This document shows positions 27,409 to 36,551 of a stretch of DNA of 64,000 bases, piece by piece. The position numbers and the translations under genes are program-made. Source of the DNA: Streptomyces rugosispiralis (GTDB taxonomy: Bacteria; Actinomycetota; Actinomycetes; Streptomycetales; Streptomycetaceae); the NCBI RefSeq assembly GCF_024505145.1, contig NZ_JANIAA010000002.1, forward strand, positions 434,001 to 498,000, given 5' to 3'. How positions within the stretch are numbered: position 1 is the stretch's first letter; every line of letters starts with the position of its first letter. The notes below the pieces were generated by a model, which did no database searches, was not told the DNA's origin, and worked only from the letters and a program-made list of their open reading frames with translations.

Positions 27409-28749
27409 ATGACATGGCATCGGACCACTATCGTCCTGACCCTGCTCATGGCCTTCGGCGCCGCGGCTCCCGTCGCTCCGGCCGCAGCGTCACCGGCCAC
27501 GTCACCCGCCGCCTCCGTCGTCGACGCGCTCGACCACGGCGCGCACCCTCTGAGGACCGTTGAACCGGGTGGTGACACCGGCGATCTGCGCGCCCTCGAC
27601 CGGATGATCGGCGGCGCCCGGGTCGTCGGCCTGGGCGAGGCCACCCACAGTTCTCATGACTTCTTCGCCCTCAAGGCCCGCGTCCTGCGTCATCTCGTCG
27701 AGGAGAGGGGCTTCCGGACCTTCGCCCTGGAGGCCCCCTGGAGCACCGGCCTGCGCCTCAACGAGTATGTGCTCCACGGCAAAGGCGATCTCCGGGACAT
27801 CATGCGGGAGGAGTTCCAGCGTGACTACCTGTGGTGGAACAACACCGACTATCTCGAGCTCCTCCAGTGGATGCGGGCGTACAACGTCCAACACCTGGAC
27901 GACCCCGTCCGGTTCATGGGTGACGACATCGCCTGGACCGGACCCGAGGTGTACGACGAGATCGCGGACTACGTGGCCGCCACCGATCCCGGGTCGAGCC
28001 CACGCCTCGCCGCGCTCTACCGCGGTCTGCGGCCCGACGTGCCGGCCGGTACATACATCGAACGGTATCTGAACAAGCCGTACCCCGAACGCCGGGAGAT
28101 GGCCCAACGCACGGGCGAGGCACTGATGTTGGTGAAGCGCCAGGTGCCGAAGACCAGCGGCGAGGCGTACACCTGGGCCGTCCAGCAGGCGACCGCGATC
28201 GACCGGACCGCCCGCCAGTACGCCTTCGACTTCGACGATCCCGCCCAGGTCGCGCGGTCCATGCGCTACCGCGACCAGGAGATGGCCGCCAACGTCGTGT
28301 GGTGGCAGCGGCACACCGGAACCAAGGTGCTGCTGTCGGCGCACGACGCCCATGTCGGCTACGAGTCGAGCGACCCGGCTCACTACCCGAGGACGCAGGG
28401 CGCCTTCCTGCGCGAGAGGCTCGGCCGCGGCTATCTGAGCGTCGGCCTGACCTTCGACCAGGGCTCGTTCAATGCCACAGGACCGGATGACGCCATCCAC
28501 CGCTGGACTCTGGGCCCCGCGGGACCGGGCACCAACGAGCGAACCCTGGACCGGGTCCACCTCCGCGACTACATCATCGACCTGCGCACGGTCGGTTCAC
28601 CAGCCCATGAGTGGCTGACCCGTGCCCGGCCGACCCGCACCGTCGGCACCGGCTACCCGGACGGGCCGTACGACATCGCCCTCGCTCCCACACACGACGT
28701 CCTGATCCACCTCCACCGGGTGACGGCCGCGCGGCTTCGGGACCGGTAG
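27409..28749 (+). CDS. Secreted erythromycin-esterase-like protein
   Basis: Member of the EreA/B-ChaN-like family (PF05139), 446 residues with an export signal at the N-terminus (hydrophobic stretch to about residue 30, then AxA sites). Diagnostic segments: GEATHSSHDFFALKAR, TFALEAPWSTGL, MRAYN..., GDDIAW and the late KVLLSAHDAHVGY, carrying the conserved His and Glu residues. The family hydrolyses macrolide lactones in resistance enzymes, but most secreted actinomycete members are uncharacterised. ATG at 27409 is adopted because the signal peptide begins there. The preceding gene is divergent; a strong hairpin follows at 28827. Confidence 0.85.
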   Translation: MTWHRTTIVLTLLMAFGAAAPVAPAAASPATSPAASVVDALDHGAHPLRTVEPGGDTGDLRALDRMIGGARVVGLGEATHSSHDFFALKARVLRHLVEERGFRTFALEAPWSTGLRLNEYVLHGKGDLRDIMREEFQRDYLWWNNTDYLELLQWMRAYNVQHLDDPVRFMGDDIAWTGPEVYDEIADYVAATDPGSSPRLAALYRGLRPDVPAGTYIERYLNKPYPERREMAQRTGEALMLVKRQVPKTSGEAYTWAVQQATAIDRTARQYAFDFDDPAQVARSMRYRDQEMAANVVWWQRHTGTKVLLSAHDAHVGYESSDPAHYPRTQGAFLRERLGRGYLSVGLTFDQGSFNATGPDDAIHRWTLGPAGPGTNERTLDRVHLRDYIIDLRTVGSPAHEWLTRARPTRTVGTGYPDGPYDIALAPTHDVLIHLHRVTAARLRDR

Positions 28750-28826
28750 ACGGACCGTGGCGATGGTCCGGCGGCCCAGTGGCGGCGACCGCCGCGACGG
28801 AGCTGCCGGAGGACACGGCGGCTGAT

Positions 28827-28862
28827 CGCCCGCACCGCCCCTTCCGCGGGGCGGTGCGGGCG
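28827..28862. terminator. Bidirectional hairpin between convergent genes
   Basis: A perfect 15-bp stem, CGCCCGCACCGCCCC with GGGGCGGTGCGGGCG, closed by TTCCGC. It lies between the convergent erythromycin-esterase-like gene and the ferredoxin gene and is placed to stop transcription from both sides. Confidence 0.8.
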
Positions 28863-28895
28863 CACGCCGCTCGACGCGCGGCGTGGAACGACGTC

Positions 28896-29099
28896 TTACG
28901 ACGGCCTCTCGTCGAGTGTGATCGCGGCCGCGGGGCACACGGCCGCCGCTTCCCGGACGTCGGACCGCTGGTCCTCGGCGGGCTCGGGGGTGAGCAGGAC
29001 GACGATGCCGTCCTCATCCCGTTGGTCGAACACCTCCGGCGCGATCAGTACGCACTGACCGGCGCCGCAGCACTTGGCCTCGTCCACATGGACCTTCAT
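28896..29099 (-). CDS. 3Fe-4S type ferredoxin
   Basis: Small electron carrier of 67 residues. Cysteines in KCCGAGQCV and in the C-terminal AVCPAAAI give the pattern of the single-cluster ferredoxins that serve actinomycete P450s; the acidic middle is typical. ATG at 29099 has AAAGCGAGGAA upstream. It lies 61 bases downstream of the P450 gene on the same strand and is presumably its redox partner. Confidence 0.92.
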   Translation of the reverse strand: MKVHVDEAKCCGAGQCVLIAPEVFDQRDEDGIVVLLTPEPAEDQRSDVREAAAVCPAAAITLDERPS

Positions 29100-29160
29100 G
29101 TGATTCCTCGCTTTCTGCCGTCTTCTCCCGCTGTCTCGTGGGCGGGGTGTTTACGCGGGC

Positions 29161-30378
29161 TCACCAGCCCACGGGCACCGTGCGCAGGCCGCCGACGAGC
29201 AGACCCTCGACCCGCTGCAACTCCTGTGCGGGCACGGCCAGCCGGAGTGTCGGCAGCTTCCGCAGCAGGACGTCGAGGACGACCTGGAGTTCGGAGCGGG
29301 CCAGGGTCTGGCCGAGACAGGAATGCGGCCCGGCGCCGAAGGTCAGATGCGGATTCGGGGAGCGGCCGAGGTCCATCTCGTCCGGATCGGCGAAGACCCG
29401 CTCATCACGGTTGGCGGCGGGCATGCTGCAGATGACGGTGGTCCCGCCGGGCAGGAGCCGGCCGTCCAGGGCGACGTCCTCACCGAGGTAGCGACGCAGC
29501 CCGAAGCCCAGGTTGGCGTCGAAGCGCAGCGCTTCGTCGACCGCGGTGCGCACCAGGGAGGGGTCGGCCAGCAGCCGCTCCCACCGGGTGCGGTCGGCGA
29601 GCAGCATCGAGACCATCTTGCCGATCATGTTCGCGGTGGTCTCGTGCCCGGCGACGAGCAGCGCCACCCCGGTGTGCAGCAACTGGTCGTCGGACAGCCC
29701 CTCGCCCTCTTCCGCGCTCTCCGCGATCAGCATGCTGAGCAGGTCCTCGCCCGGCTCGGCGTGCTTGGCCGCGATGAGCGTGGCCATGTACTGGTTGAGT
29801 TCGGTGTGCGCGGCCCGGGTCTCGTCCGTCGTATAGCGGGAGACGTTCAAGAACGCGTCGGACCAGTAGGAGAAGCGGTCCCTGTCCCCGGCGGGCACGC
29901 CCAGGAGATCGCAGATCACATAGACCGGGAACGGGAAGCCGAGCGCGGCCTTGAGGTCGGCGGGCTGTCCGTGCTCGACCATGTCCTCGACGAGTGACTC
30001 CGCGATGCTCACCATGCCGGGGCGCAGCGCCGTCATGCGCTTGGCGGTGAGGTACTTGCCCACCTGGCGTCGCCACCGCTGATGGGGTTCACCCCGGTCG
30101 GGGATGGCCAGCGAGGTGTCGCCGTTGGCCGCCGGGCCGCCCGCGCCGTCGGGGGCGATCCGGGCGGCGTTGTCCGTGGCGGTCGGGCGGCTGAAACGGG
30201 CGTCGGACAGCAGGCTTTTGACGTCGTCGTAGCGGGTCAGATAGGTGGCCTTGTCGCCGCTGGGGAGTTCGGCGGTGGCCATCGGGCACCGCTCGCGCAG
30301 CCGCTGCCACTCGGCCGGGGGGTCCAGCGGGCCGTCGCCGGTCAGCGGCAGACGGATGTCCGGGTCGTGTCGGCTCAT
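29161..30378 (-). CDS. Cytochrome P450 monooxygenase
   Basis: Soluble bacterial P450 of 405 residues. The I-helix is LLVAGHETTANMIG, the K-helix ExxR is EALRF, and the heme loop is FGAGPHSCLGQTLAR with the axial Cys. The GTMSR-like N-terminus lacks a membrane anchor, as expected for the class. AGGAGG stands seven bases before the ATG at 30378. The neighbouring ferredoxin can supply electrons and the adjacent MFS exporter and TetR suggest a secondary-metabolite or xenobiotic hydroxylation cassette. CYP family not assigned. Confidence 0.95.
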   Translation of the reverse strand: MSRHDPDIRLPLTGDGPLDPPAEWQRLRERCPMATAELPSGDKATYLTRYDDVKSLLSDARFSRPTATDNAARIAPDGAGGPAANGDTSLAIPDRGEPHQRWRRQVGKYLTAKRMTALRPGMVSIAESLVEDMVEHGQPADLKAALGFPFPVYVICDLLGVPAGDRDRFSYWSDAFLNVSRYTTDETRAAHTELNQYMATLIAAKHAEPGEDLLSMLIAESAEEGEGLSDDQLLHTGVALLVAGHETTANMIGKMVSMLLADRTRWERLLADPSLVRTAVDEALRFDANLGFGLRRYLGEDVALDGRLLPGGTTVICSMPAANRDERVFADPDEMDLGRSPNPHLTFGAGPHSCLGQTLARSELQVVLDVLLRKLPTLRLAVPAQELQRVEGLLVGGLRTVPVGW

Positions 30379-30510
30379 ATGAGACCTCCTGGTGGGGGTT
30401 GGGTGTTCCGGTCGGAGGACGCGGGTCACCCCCCGGGCGCCGGGGCGCGATGACCTGCGCCGGGGGAGGGGCACGGGGACGCCATGGGGCCGCCGCTGGA
30501 TGCGGGGGCG

Positions 30511-32004
30511 CTAGATCTTGGGGGCGGGCACGTCCATGAGTGCGGACGGCTCGGCGGTCTCGCGGACGGCCGGGTCCGAGGTGGGCAGCGGATGCCGGCG
30601 GGGGATGAACGCGGCCACCACGAAGGAGAGGAGGGAGGCTCCGGCGCCGATGGCCATGATGACCTTGAAGCTGTTCTCCGAGGGCAGTGGGTGGCCCGCG
30701 AAGTCGGTGGTCAGCTGCGCCAGGATGACCCCGGCGACGGCGCTGGCGGTAGAGGTGCCGATGGAGCGCATCAGGGTGTTGAGGCTGTTGGCGGCGGCCG
30801 TCTCGGACGGATCCACCGCGCCCATGATGAGCGAGGGCATCGCACCGTAGGCGAAGCCCACCCCGGCGCCGATGACGCAGGACACCAGGACGAGCTGCCA
30901 CACCTCGGACATCATCACGATGTTCAGGCCGTATCCGGCCGCCACTATCAGGGCGCCGGCCATCAGGGTGGTCTTCGGTCCCTTGGCGGCGGAAAGGGCC
31001 GCGGACACCGGCGCGCAGGCCATCATCACCAGGCCCTGCGGGGCCATGACCAGGCCGACGGTCAGCATCGACTTGCCCAGCCCGTAGCCGGTCGCCTCGG
31101 GCAGTTGCAGGAGCTGCGGAAGGACGAGGGACATCGCGAACATCGAGAAGCCGAAGGCCATCGAGGCGATGTTGGTCACCAGCACCTGGCGGCGGGCGGT
31201 GGTGCGCAGGTCGACCAGGGGTGCGGCGATCCGCAGCTCGTAGCAGCCCCAGCCCACCAGTACGACGACGGCCGCGGCGAACAGGCCGAGCGTGGTGCCG
31301 CTGCCCCAGCCCCAGTCGGCGCCCTTGGAGATCGCCAGCAGCAGACACACCAGACCCACGGCCATCCCGACGGCGCCCACCCCGTCGAACCGGCCGCCCG
31401 TGCGGACCCCGGACTCCGGGACGAGGGCGAAGACCAGACAGGTGCCGATGGCGCCGATGGCGGCCGAGGCCCAGAACAGCGTGTGCCAGTGGAAGTTGTC
31501 GGCGATGAACGCGGCGGCGGGCAGGCCGAGGGCGCCGCCGATGCCGAGGGACGCGCTCATCATGGCGGTGGCGGTGCCGAGCCGTTCGGCCGGCAGTTCA
31601 TCGCGCATGATGCTGATGCCGAGCGGGATGACACCGGCGGCCAGGCCCTGTAGCACCCGCCCGACGATCATCGACGTCAGGGAGTCGGACAGCGCGCACA
31701 GGACGGCCCCGGCCACCAGCAGGACCAGGCTGAGGAGCAGCATGCGGCGCTTGCCGTACATATCGCCGAGGCGGCCGACGACCGGGGTGGCGACCGCGGC
31801 GGCCAGCAGGGTGGCGGTGATCGCCCAGGCGGCGTCCGCGGCGTCGGCGTGCAGCAGCGTCGGCAGCTCGGGGACGATCGGGATCACCACGGTCTGCATC
31901 AGCGAGACCACGATCCCGGCGAAGGCCAGCACCGCCACGACGACGTTCGGTTTCGGCGGCGCGGGTTCCCCGCTTCTGACGGGCTGGGCGAGGGCGTCGG
32001 GCAT
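30511..32004 (-). CDS. MFS drug-type exporter (DHA2-like)
   Basis: Transporter of 497 residues with about 14 hydrophobic helices. The motif-A loop GRLGDMYGKRRM between the second and third helices and the motif-C-like SASLGIGGALGLPAAAFIA in helix 5 indicate a drug/H+ antiporter. Start at 32004 is chosen because GGAGG lies nine bases upstream; a 28-residue longer form lacks a site. Divergent TetR gene 283 bases away and inverted repeats between them suggest repression by that TetR. The P450 gene follows after 132 bases and may share the transcript. Confidence 0.9.
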   Translation of the reverse strand: MPDALAQPVRSGEPAPPKPNVVVAVLAFAGIVVSLMQTVVIPIVPELPTLLHADAADAAWAITATLLAAAVATPVVGRLGDMYGKRRMLLLSLVLLVAGAVLCALSDSLTSMIVGRVLQGLAAGVIPLGISIMRDELPAERLGTATAMMSASLGIGGALGLPAAAFIADNFHWHTLFWASAAIGAIGTCLVFALVPESGVRTGGRFDGVGAVGMAVGLVCLLLAISKGADWGWGSGTTLGLFAAAVVVLVGWGCYELRIAAPLVDLRTTARRQVLVTNIASMAFGFSMFAMSLVLPQLLQLPEATGYGLGKSMLTVGLVMAPQGLVMMACAPVSAALSAAKGPKTTLMAGALIVAAGYGLNIVMMSEVWQLVLVSCVIGAGVGFAYGAMPSLIMGAVDPSETAAANSLNTLMRSIGTSTASAVAGVILAQLTTDFAGHPLPSENSFKVIMAIGAGASLLSFVVAAFIPRRHPLPTSDPAVRETAEPSALMDVPAPKI

Positions 32005-32097
32005 GGCGAGGGGCCTCCGAATAGCGGAAGTGGCGGACCGCCTGGCCGTTGGCGCGCTGTCGGACGGTCCGACGGTCCGACCGAGCAAAATTTAACT

Positions 32098-32121
32098 CAG
32101 TCGAGTGATTTAATTCGACTG
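32098..32121. promoter_or_regulatory. Inverted repeat between exporter and TetR genes
   Basis: CAGTCGA and TCGACTG (perfect 7-bp arms) are separated by ten AT-rich bases, in the only AT-rich part of the region. A second element, TCGGACGGTCCGA, lies at about 32058-32071 next to a repeated CGGTCCGA. Position between divergent MFS and TetR genes is what a TetR operator would occupy. Confidence 0.5.
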
Positions 32122-32286
32122 TAGCAGAGCCCCCGGACGCGGCGGGGCATGCCGGCGATCAGCTCACGGCATCCCTGGTCAGTAGGCTGGTCCGGCTCGC
32201 CTCTCGCCGTCCCGGTGGAGGACCCACGACGGTTTCGGGACCGGCCGTCGCGGATGCGGTACGCGGTCCCGGTGAGGTGGCGGACG

Positions 32287-32955
32287 ATGTCGGGCAGAGG
32301 GCTCCGGGAGGCGCAGGTCGAGGCGACCCGGGCGGCGATCCTGGACGCCGCGGAACGGCTGTTCGCCGAGCACGGGGTGCATACGGTCTCCAACCGTCAG
32401 ATCAGCATCGCCGCGGGGCAGGGAAACACCGGAGCCGTCGGCTATCACTTCGGCACCAAGACCGACCTCGTCCGGGCGATCGCCGGCAGGCACGCGGAGG
32501 CCATCGCGGAGATCCGCACCCGCGTACTGGCCGAGGCCGGCGACTTCACCTGCGTCCGGGACTGGGCGGCCTGTACGGTGCGTCCCGTCACCGAGCACAT
32601 GGCGGCCCTGGGAACCCCCTCCTGGTTCGCCCGGTTCAACGCCCAGGTGTCGGTCGACCCAGCGCTGTTCGAGGTGATGATGGACCAGGACGCCCTGGTC
32701 TCCGCGTCACGGGAACAGTTGCGGGAGGTCATCGACCGGTTCCTCCCGGATCTGCCTCATCAGGTGGTCGCCGTACGGGTGCTGATGGCCCGTCACCTGA
32801 TCGTGCAGATGTGTGTCGAGACCGAGCGGGCCCTCGCGGAGGGTTCTCCCACGGCCCGTCTCAACTGGGAGGACACCGCCTCCGACCTGGCCGATGCGAT
32901 CACCGCCCTGTGGGAGGCGCCTGTTTCGCGGCGCCCGGGAGGCGCGGCGGACTGA
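32287..32955 (+). CDS. TetR-family regulator
   Basis: Regulator of 222 residues. The HTH is in ERLFAEHGVHTVSNRQISIA, followed by GYHFGTKTDLVRAI, the TetR recognition-helix signature. The start at 32287 follows GAGGTGG at good spacing; an upstream ATG at 32251 is possible. The C-terminal domain is helical and unassigned. It is divergent from the DHA2-type exporter, the usual arrangement for a repressor that releases the exporter promoter on binding its drug-like ligand. Confidence 0.88.
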   Translation: MSGRGLREAQVEATRAAILDAAERLFAEHGVHTVSNRQISIAAGQGNTGAVGYHFGTKTDLVRAIAGRHAEAIAEIRTRVLAEAGDFTCVRDWAACTVRPVTEHMAALGTPSWFARFNAQVSVDPALFEVMMDQDALVSASREQLREVIDRFLPDLPHQVVAVRVLMARHLIVQMCVETERALAEGSPTARLNWEDTASDLADAITALWEAPVSRRPGGAAD

Positions 32956-33136
32956 GCGCGAGGGGGCTCCGGCGTCAGTTCGCCACGCCGTACCGCGCCC
33001 TGAGAGGAAGGGGGTCGGTGACCTCCACCTCGGGAGCGGGGCGCGACCGACGCACGCCCGTTCATCGCTGTTGATGCCCGGCGTCAATGAGATGAACGCC
33101 AAGGGGTTGTTTTTCAGCATGGTGAAGGTCTTCAAT

Positions 33137-33784
33137 ATGTCGCAGCGCATACGCCAACAGGGACAGGTGGAGACTGTGCACGACAACAACGCATCGATGC
33201 CGGACGGCCGGCCGGATCTCGATGTGATGGTCACCACGGTCGGCCTGCAGATCAAGGCCCTGCGCAAGCAGGCGGGTCTGACCCTGGACGAGCTCAGCCG
33301 TCGTTCCGGCATCAGCACCGGACTGATCAGCCAGGTCGAGCGGGGCAAAGGCAACCCCTCCTTCGCCAGCCTGGTGCAGATCGCCCACGGTCTGGACGTC
33401 CCCATCGGGCGTCTGCTGCACGTCGCCGAGCAGATCAGCCCGGTGGTCCGTGCCGATGAGCGCCGCAGCCTGGACTTCCACGGCTCGGACCCGGGGGACG
33501 GCGCCCGCTACGAACTGCTCACTCCGTCCCTCAACGGTGCTCTGGAGGTCCTCTGGGTGGTCACCCAGCCGGGCCACGACACCAGCGCCACCGCCTTCTG
33601 CCACAACGGCGAGGAGTTCGGCACCGTGCTCTCCGGTGTGAAGGACGTCTATCTCGACGGCGTCCGTCACCGGCTCGAAGCGGGTGACTCCATCACGTAC
33701 TCCTCCAGCATTCCGCACTGGTATGTCAACCCTGGTGACGAGCCCGCCACCTCGATCTGGGTCATCACTCCGCCCAGCTGGTAG
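33137..33784 (+). CDS. XRE-cupin transcriptional regulator
   Basis: About 215 residues: an N-terminal XRE helix-turn-helix (LRKQAGLTLDELSRRSGIST then GLISQVERGKGNPS) and a C-terminal cupin (HNGEEFGTVLSG, VRHRLEAGDSITY, IPHWYVNPG). Such regulators sense small metabolites through the cupin pocket. Start is uncertain: ATG at 33137 has GAAGG eight bases ahead; ATG 33119 and GTG 33176 are alternatives. It precedes the catabolic operon by 98 bases on the same strand and is the likely regulator of it. Confidence 0.85.
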   Translation: MSQRIRQQGQVETVHDNNASMPDGRPDLDVMVTTVGLQIKALRKQAGLTLDELSRRSGISTGLISQVERGKGNPSFASLVQIAHGLDVPIGRLLHVAEQISPVVRADERRSLDFHGSDPGDGARYELLTPSLNGALEVLWVVTQPGHDTSATAFCHNGEEFGTVLSGVKDVYLDGVRHRLEAGDSITYSSSIPHWYVNPGDEPATSIWVITPPSW

Positions 33785-33882
33785 GCCTGGTCTCGCGCCT
33801 CCCTCAACGCCCCGGCCTCACAGGTCCGGGCGCCGGTACCGCACGGCCTCGTCCCGTGCGCCTCCCTACGAGGTGCCCCCGC

Positions 33883-35184
33883 ATGGCATCACTCATCGGC
33901 AGAACCCCTGTCGCCACCAAAAGCCCCGTCTCACACCGCCGCGCTCTGCTGGCCCTCGGCGGCGGCAACGCCGTCGAGTGGTACGACTGGATGGTCTACG
34001 GTCTGCTGGCCTCCTACATCGGGCCGCTCTACTTCCCCTCGGACAGTTCCGTCTCCGAGACCATGTCCGCGCTGGCCGTCTTCGCGGTCGGCTTCGCCGC
34101 CCGGCCGCTGGGCGCGATCGTCTTCGGCACCCTGGCCGACCGGATGGGCCGACGTGCCGTCATGCTCTTCTCCGTCGGCTCGATGGTGCTCAGCAGCGTG
34201 ATCATCACCGTGCTGCCCAGCCATGAGAGCATCGGCCTCTGGGCCGGAGTCATCCTGCTGGCCAGCCGGATCCTGCAGGGGCTGTCCACCGGCATCGAGT
34301 CCCCGCTCAATTCCGCGTACATCGTGGAACTGGCGCCCGAGGGCAGGACCGCCCGGTTCGGCAGCGTCATCAGCACTTATGTGCAGGTCGGCATCGTCGG
34401 CGCCTCGCTGGTCTGCTTCCTGACCACTTCCATGGTCGCCCCGGACGCCATGGCTTCCTGGGGCTGGCGCATCCCGTTCGGTGTCGGCGCCGTCGGCGGC
34501 CTGGTCTTCCTCTGGCTGCGCCGTGCCCTGCCGGAGACCCTGCGCACCGCGGGCGAGAGGCAGGCCGAGCCGGCCCGGGTGGGCCAGGTCTGGGCCGAGG
34601 TCTGGCAGCACCGGCTGGCGCTTCTGACGATCGTCTTCGTCGTGGCCGGTGCCCAGGCGATCCAGTACACCTGGACCACCGGACTGCCGAACCTGGCCCG
34701 TTCGGCCTATCAGGAGGACCCGGACACGGTCTTCCTGGTCTCCACCCTCGCCGGGATCTGCGTCGCCGCGCTCTACCCGTTCGTCGGCCGGCTCGCCGAC
34801 CGCAAGCGGATCTCCCGCACCTTCATCGCCTCCCGGCTCGCCGTGGTGCCGCTGGTCTTCGTCGTGCTCGCCTACCAGCGGCCCGGCATGGCGATGTTCA
34901 CCGTGGTGATGCTGGCCGGTGCCCCGGTGCTCGCCTTCACCATGGCCCTGTACAACACGGTCGCGGCCACCTTGATGCCGACCAGTTGCCGGGTCACCGG
35001 TGTCGGCCTCGGCTACGCGATCGGCGTGGCCGGCTTCGGCGGCACCGCCCCCTATCTCCTGCTGTGGTTCCAGGACCTGGGCGCCGACTGGGCGTTCCCC
35101 GTCTACGGCGCGGTCCTCTGCCTGCTCAGCGTCCTGTTCTATGGGTCCGTCCTCCGCCGCGGCGCCGTCCGTGTCGGGAGCTGA
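33883..35184 (+). CDS. MHS-family MFS importer
   Basis: Metabolite/H+ symporter of 433 residues, twelve helices. The N-terminal GNAVEWYDWMVYG is the signature of the MHS group that imports organic acids and betaines (shikimate, alpha-ketoglutarate, citrate, proline/betaine transporters). The loop LADRMGRRAVM is motif A. ATG at 33883 follows GAGGTG by eight bases. As first gene of the operon it probably imports the acid that the following enzymes degrade. Confidence 0.9.
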   Translation: MASLIGRTPVATKSPVSHRRALLALGGGNAVEWYDWMVYGLLASYIGPLYFPSDSSVSETMSALAVFAVGFAARPLGAIVFGTLADRMGRRAVMLFSVGSMVLSSVIITVLPSHESIGLWAGVILLASRILQGLSTGIESPLNSAYIVELAPEGRTARFGSVISTYVQVGIVGASLVCFLTTSMVAPDAMASWGWRIPFGVGAVGGLVFLWLRRALPETLRTAGERQAEPARVGQVWAEVWQHRLALLTIVFVVAGAQAIQYTWTTGLPNLARSAYQEDPDTVFLVSTLAGICVAALYPFVGRLADRKRISRTFIASRLAVVPLVFVVLAYQRPGMAMFTVVMLAGAPVLAFTMALYNTVAATLMPTSCRVTGVGLGYAIGVAGFGGTAPYLLLWFQDLGADWAFPVYGAVLCLLSVLFYGSVLRRGAVRVGS

Positions 35185-35195
35185 AAGGAAGTCAG

Positions 35196-36551
35196 ATGTC
35201 CCAGACCGTCTCCCTCGACGCCGTCGAGGCACCCGTGGTCCAGCGATCCGGCGTGATCGTGGTCGGCGGCGGACCGGCCGGGGTCAGCGCGGCCGTGGCC
35301 GCCGCCCGCACCGGGGCCGATGTGACCCTGCTGGAGCGCTACCCGGCCCTCGGCGGCCTGGCCTCCGGCGGCATGGTCCTGGTCCTCGACGACATGATCA
35401 ACGGGAACGAGATCACCGTCACCGGTGTCGTCGACGAGTACGTCGAGCGGATGGCCAAGCTCGGGCTCGCCGTCTACCCGCCAGCGGAGGAACGTTTCTC
35501 CTCGCCCGAGATGTGGGCCAAGTGGGGCCGCTGGGGTGCCTTCAACTTCCACTCCCACACCAACCCCAAGCCGATCTGTTACGCCGTCGCCTTCGATCCC
35601 GACGGCTTCAAGCGGGTCTCCAACGACCTGGTCCGCGAGAGCGGGGTCAATCTGCGGCTGCACAGCTGGTTCTCCCGGCCGGTGGTCCAGGACGGCGCGG
35701 TGAAGGGCGTGGTCTGCGAGACCAAGTCCGGTCCGCAGGCGGTGATGGGCGACGTGGTGATCGACACCACCGGCGACATCGACGTGGCCTCCCGGTCCGG
35801 CGCCCCCTACGCCCAGGACAACTACCTGGTCACCCTGGTCTTCCGGCTCGGCGGGGTGGACACCGCGGCCGCCGAGCGCTTCGAACAGGAGAACCCGCGT
35901 GAGGCCCGGGCCATCAACCGGAAGATCAAGCGGATGCTGGGCGGCGCCTGGGAGCTGTGGTGGCTCAAGACGCCCGTCCCCGGCGTGGTCTGGTGCAACT
36001 GCCCGCACATGACCGGCTTCGACGGCACCGACCCGGTCTCGCTCACCGAGGCCGAGTTCGAGGCCCGGGCCCGGATCGGCGCCGTCCTCGACCACATCAA
36101 GTCCGACCTGCCCGGCTTCGGGAACGCCTATCTGCTCGACGTCGCCGAACAGATGGGCGTCCGCCAGACCCGGCTGCTGCAGGGCGAGTACGTGGTCACC
36201 AAGGACGACGTCACCTCCCGCCGCCACTTCGCCGACAGCGTCTCCCGCGGCCGCGACTACTACACCCCGTACCGCGCGCTGCTGCCGCGCGGCGTCGACC
36301 AGCTGCTGGTCGCCGGCCGGCACTACTCGGCCACCCCCGAGGCGCAGCGGATGTCCCGCGAGATCCCGCCCTGCATGGCCATGGGCCAGGCGGCCGGCAT
36401 CGCCGCCGCCACCGCGGTGGAACAGGGCGTGCCGGTCCGGGACGTCGACCCGGCCGTCATCCAGCACCGGATGCGCGAGCAGGGCGCCGATCCCGGGGAC
36501 GTCCCCGCCGAGAACGCGACCGTCGACCAGTACGAGGAGGTCGTGGCATGA
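35196..36551 (+). CDS. FAD-dependent oxidoreductase (PF12831 type)
   Basis: Flavoprotein of 451 residues with the dinucleotide motif VIVVGGGPAGVSAAVAAA near residue 19, the ERYPALGGLASGGM segment after the second strand, and the late GVDQLLVAGRHYSATPEA block near the FAD site. Family members are often oxidoreductases on sugar- or acid-like substrates. AAAGGAAG precedes the ATG. Its stop overlaps the CoA-transferase start (ATGA), so it acts in the same pathway. Substrate unknown; an oxidation or dehydrogenation before CoA activation is my inference. Confidence 0.87.
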   Translation: MSQTVSLDAVEAPVVQRSGVIVVGGGPAGVSAAVAAARTGADVTLLERYPALGGLASGGMVLVLDDMINGNEITVTGVVDEYVERMAKLGLAVYPPAEERFSSPEMWAKWGRWGAFNFHSHTNPKPICYAVAFDPDGFKRVSNDLVRESGVNLRLHSWFSRPVVQDGAVKGVVCETKSGPQAVMGDVVIDTTGDIDVASRSGAPYAQDNYLVTLVFRLGGVDTAAAERFEQENPREARAINRKIKRMLGGAWELWWLKTPVPGVVWCNCPHMTGFDGTDPVSLTEAEFEARARIGAVLDHIKSDLPGFGNAYLLDVAEQMGVRQTRLLQGEYVVTKDDVTSRRHFADSVSRGRDYYTPYRALLPRGVDQLLVAGRHYSATPEAQRMSREIPPCMAMGQAAGIAAATAVEQGVPVRDVDPAVIQHRMREQGADPGDVPAENATVDQYEEVVA

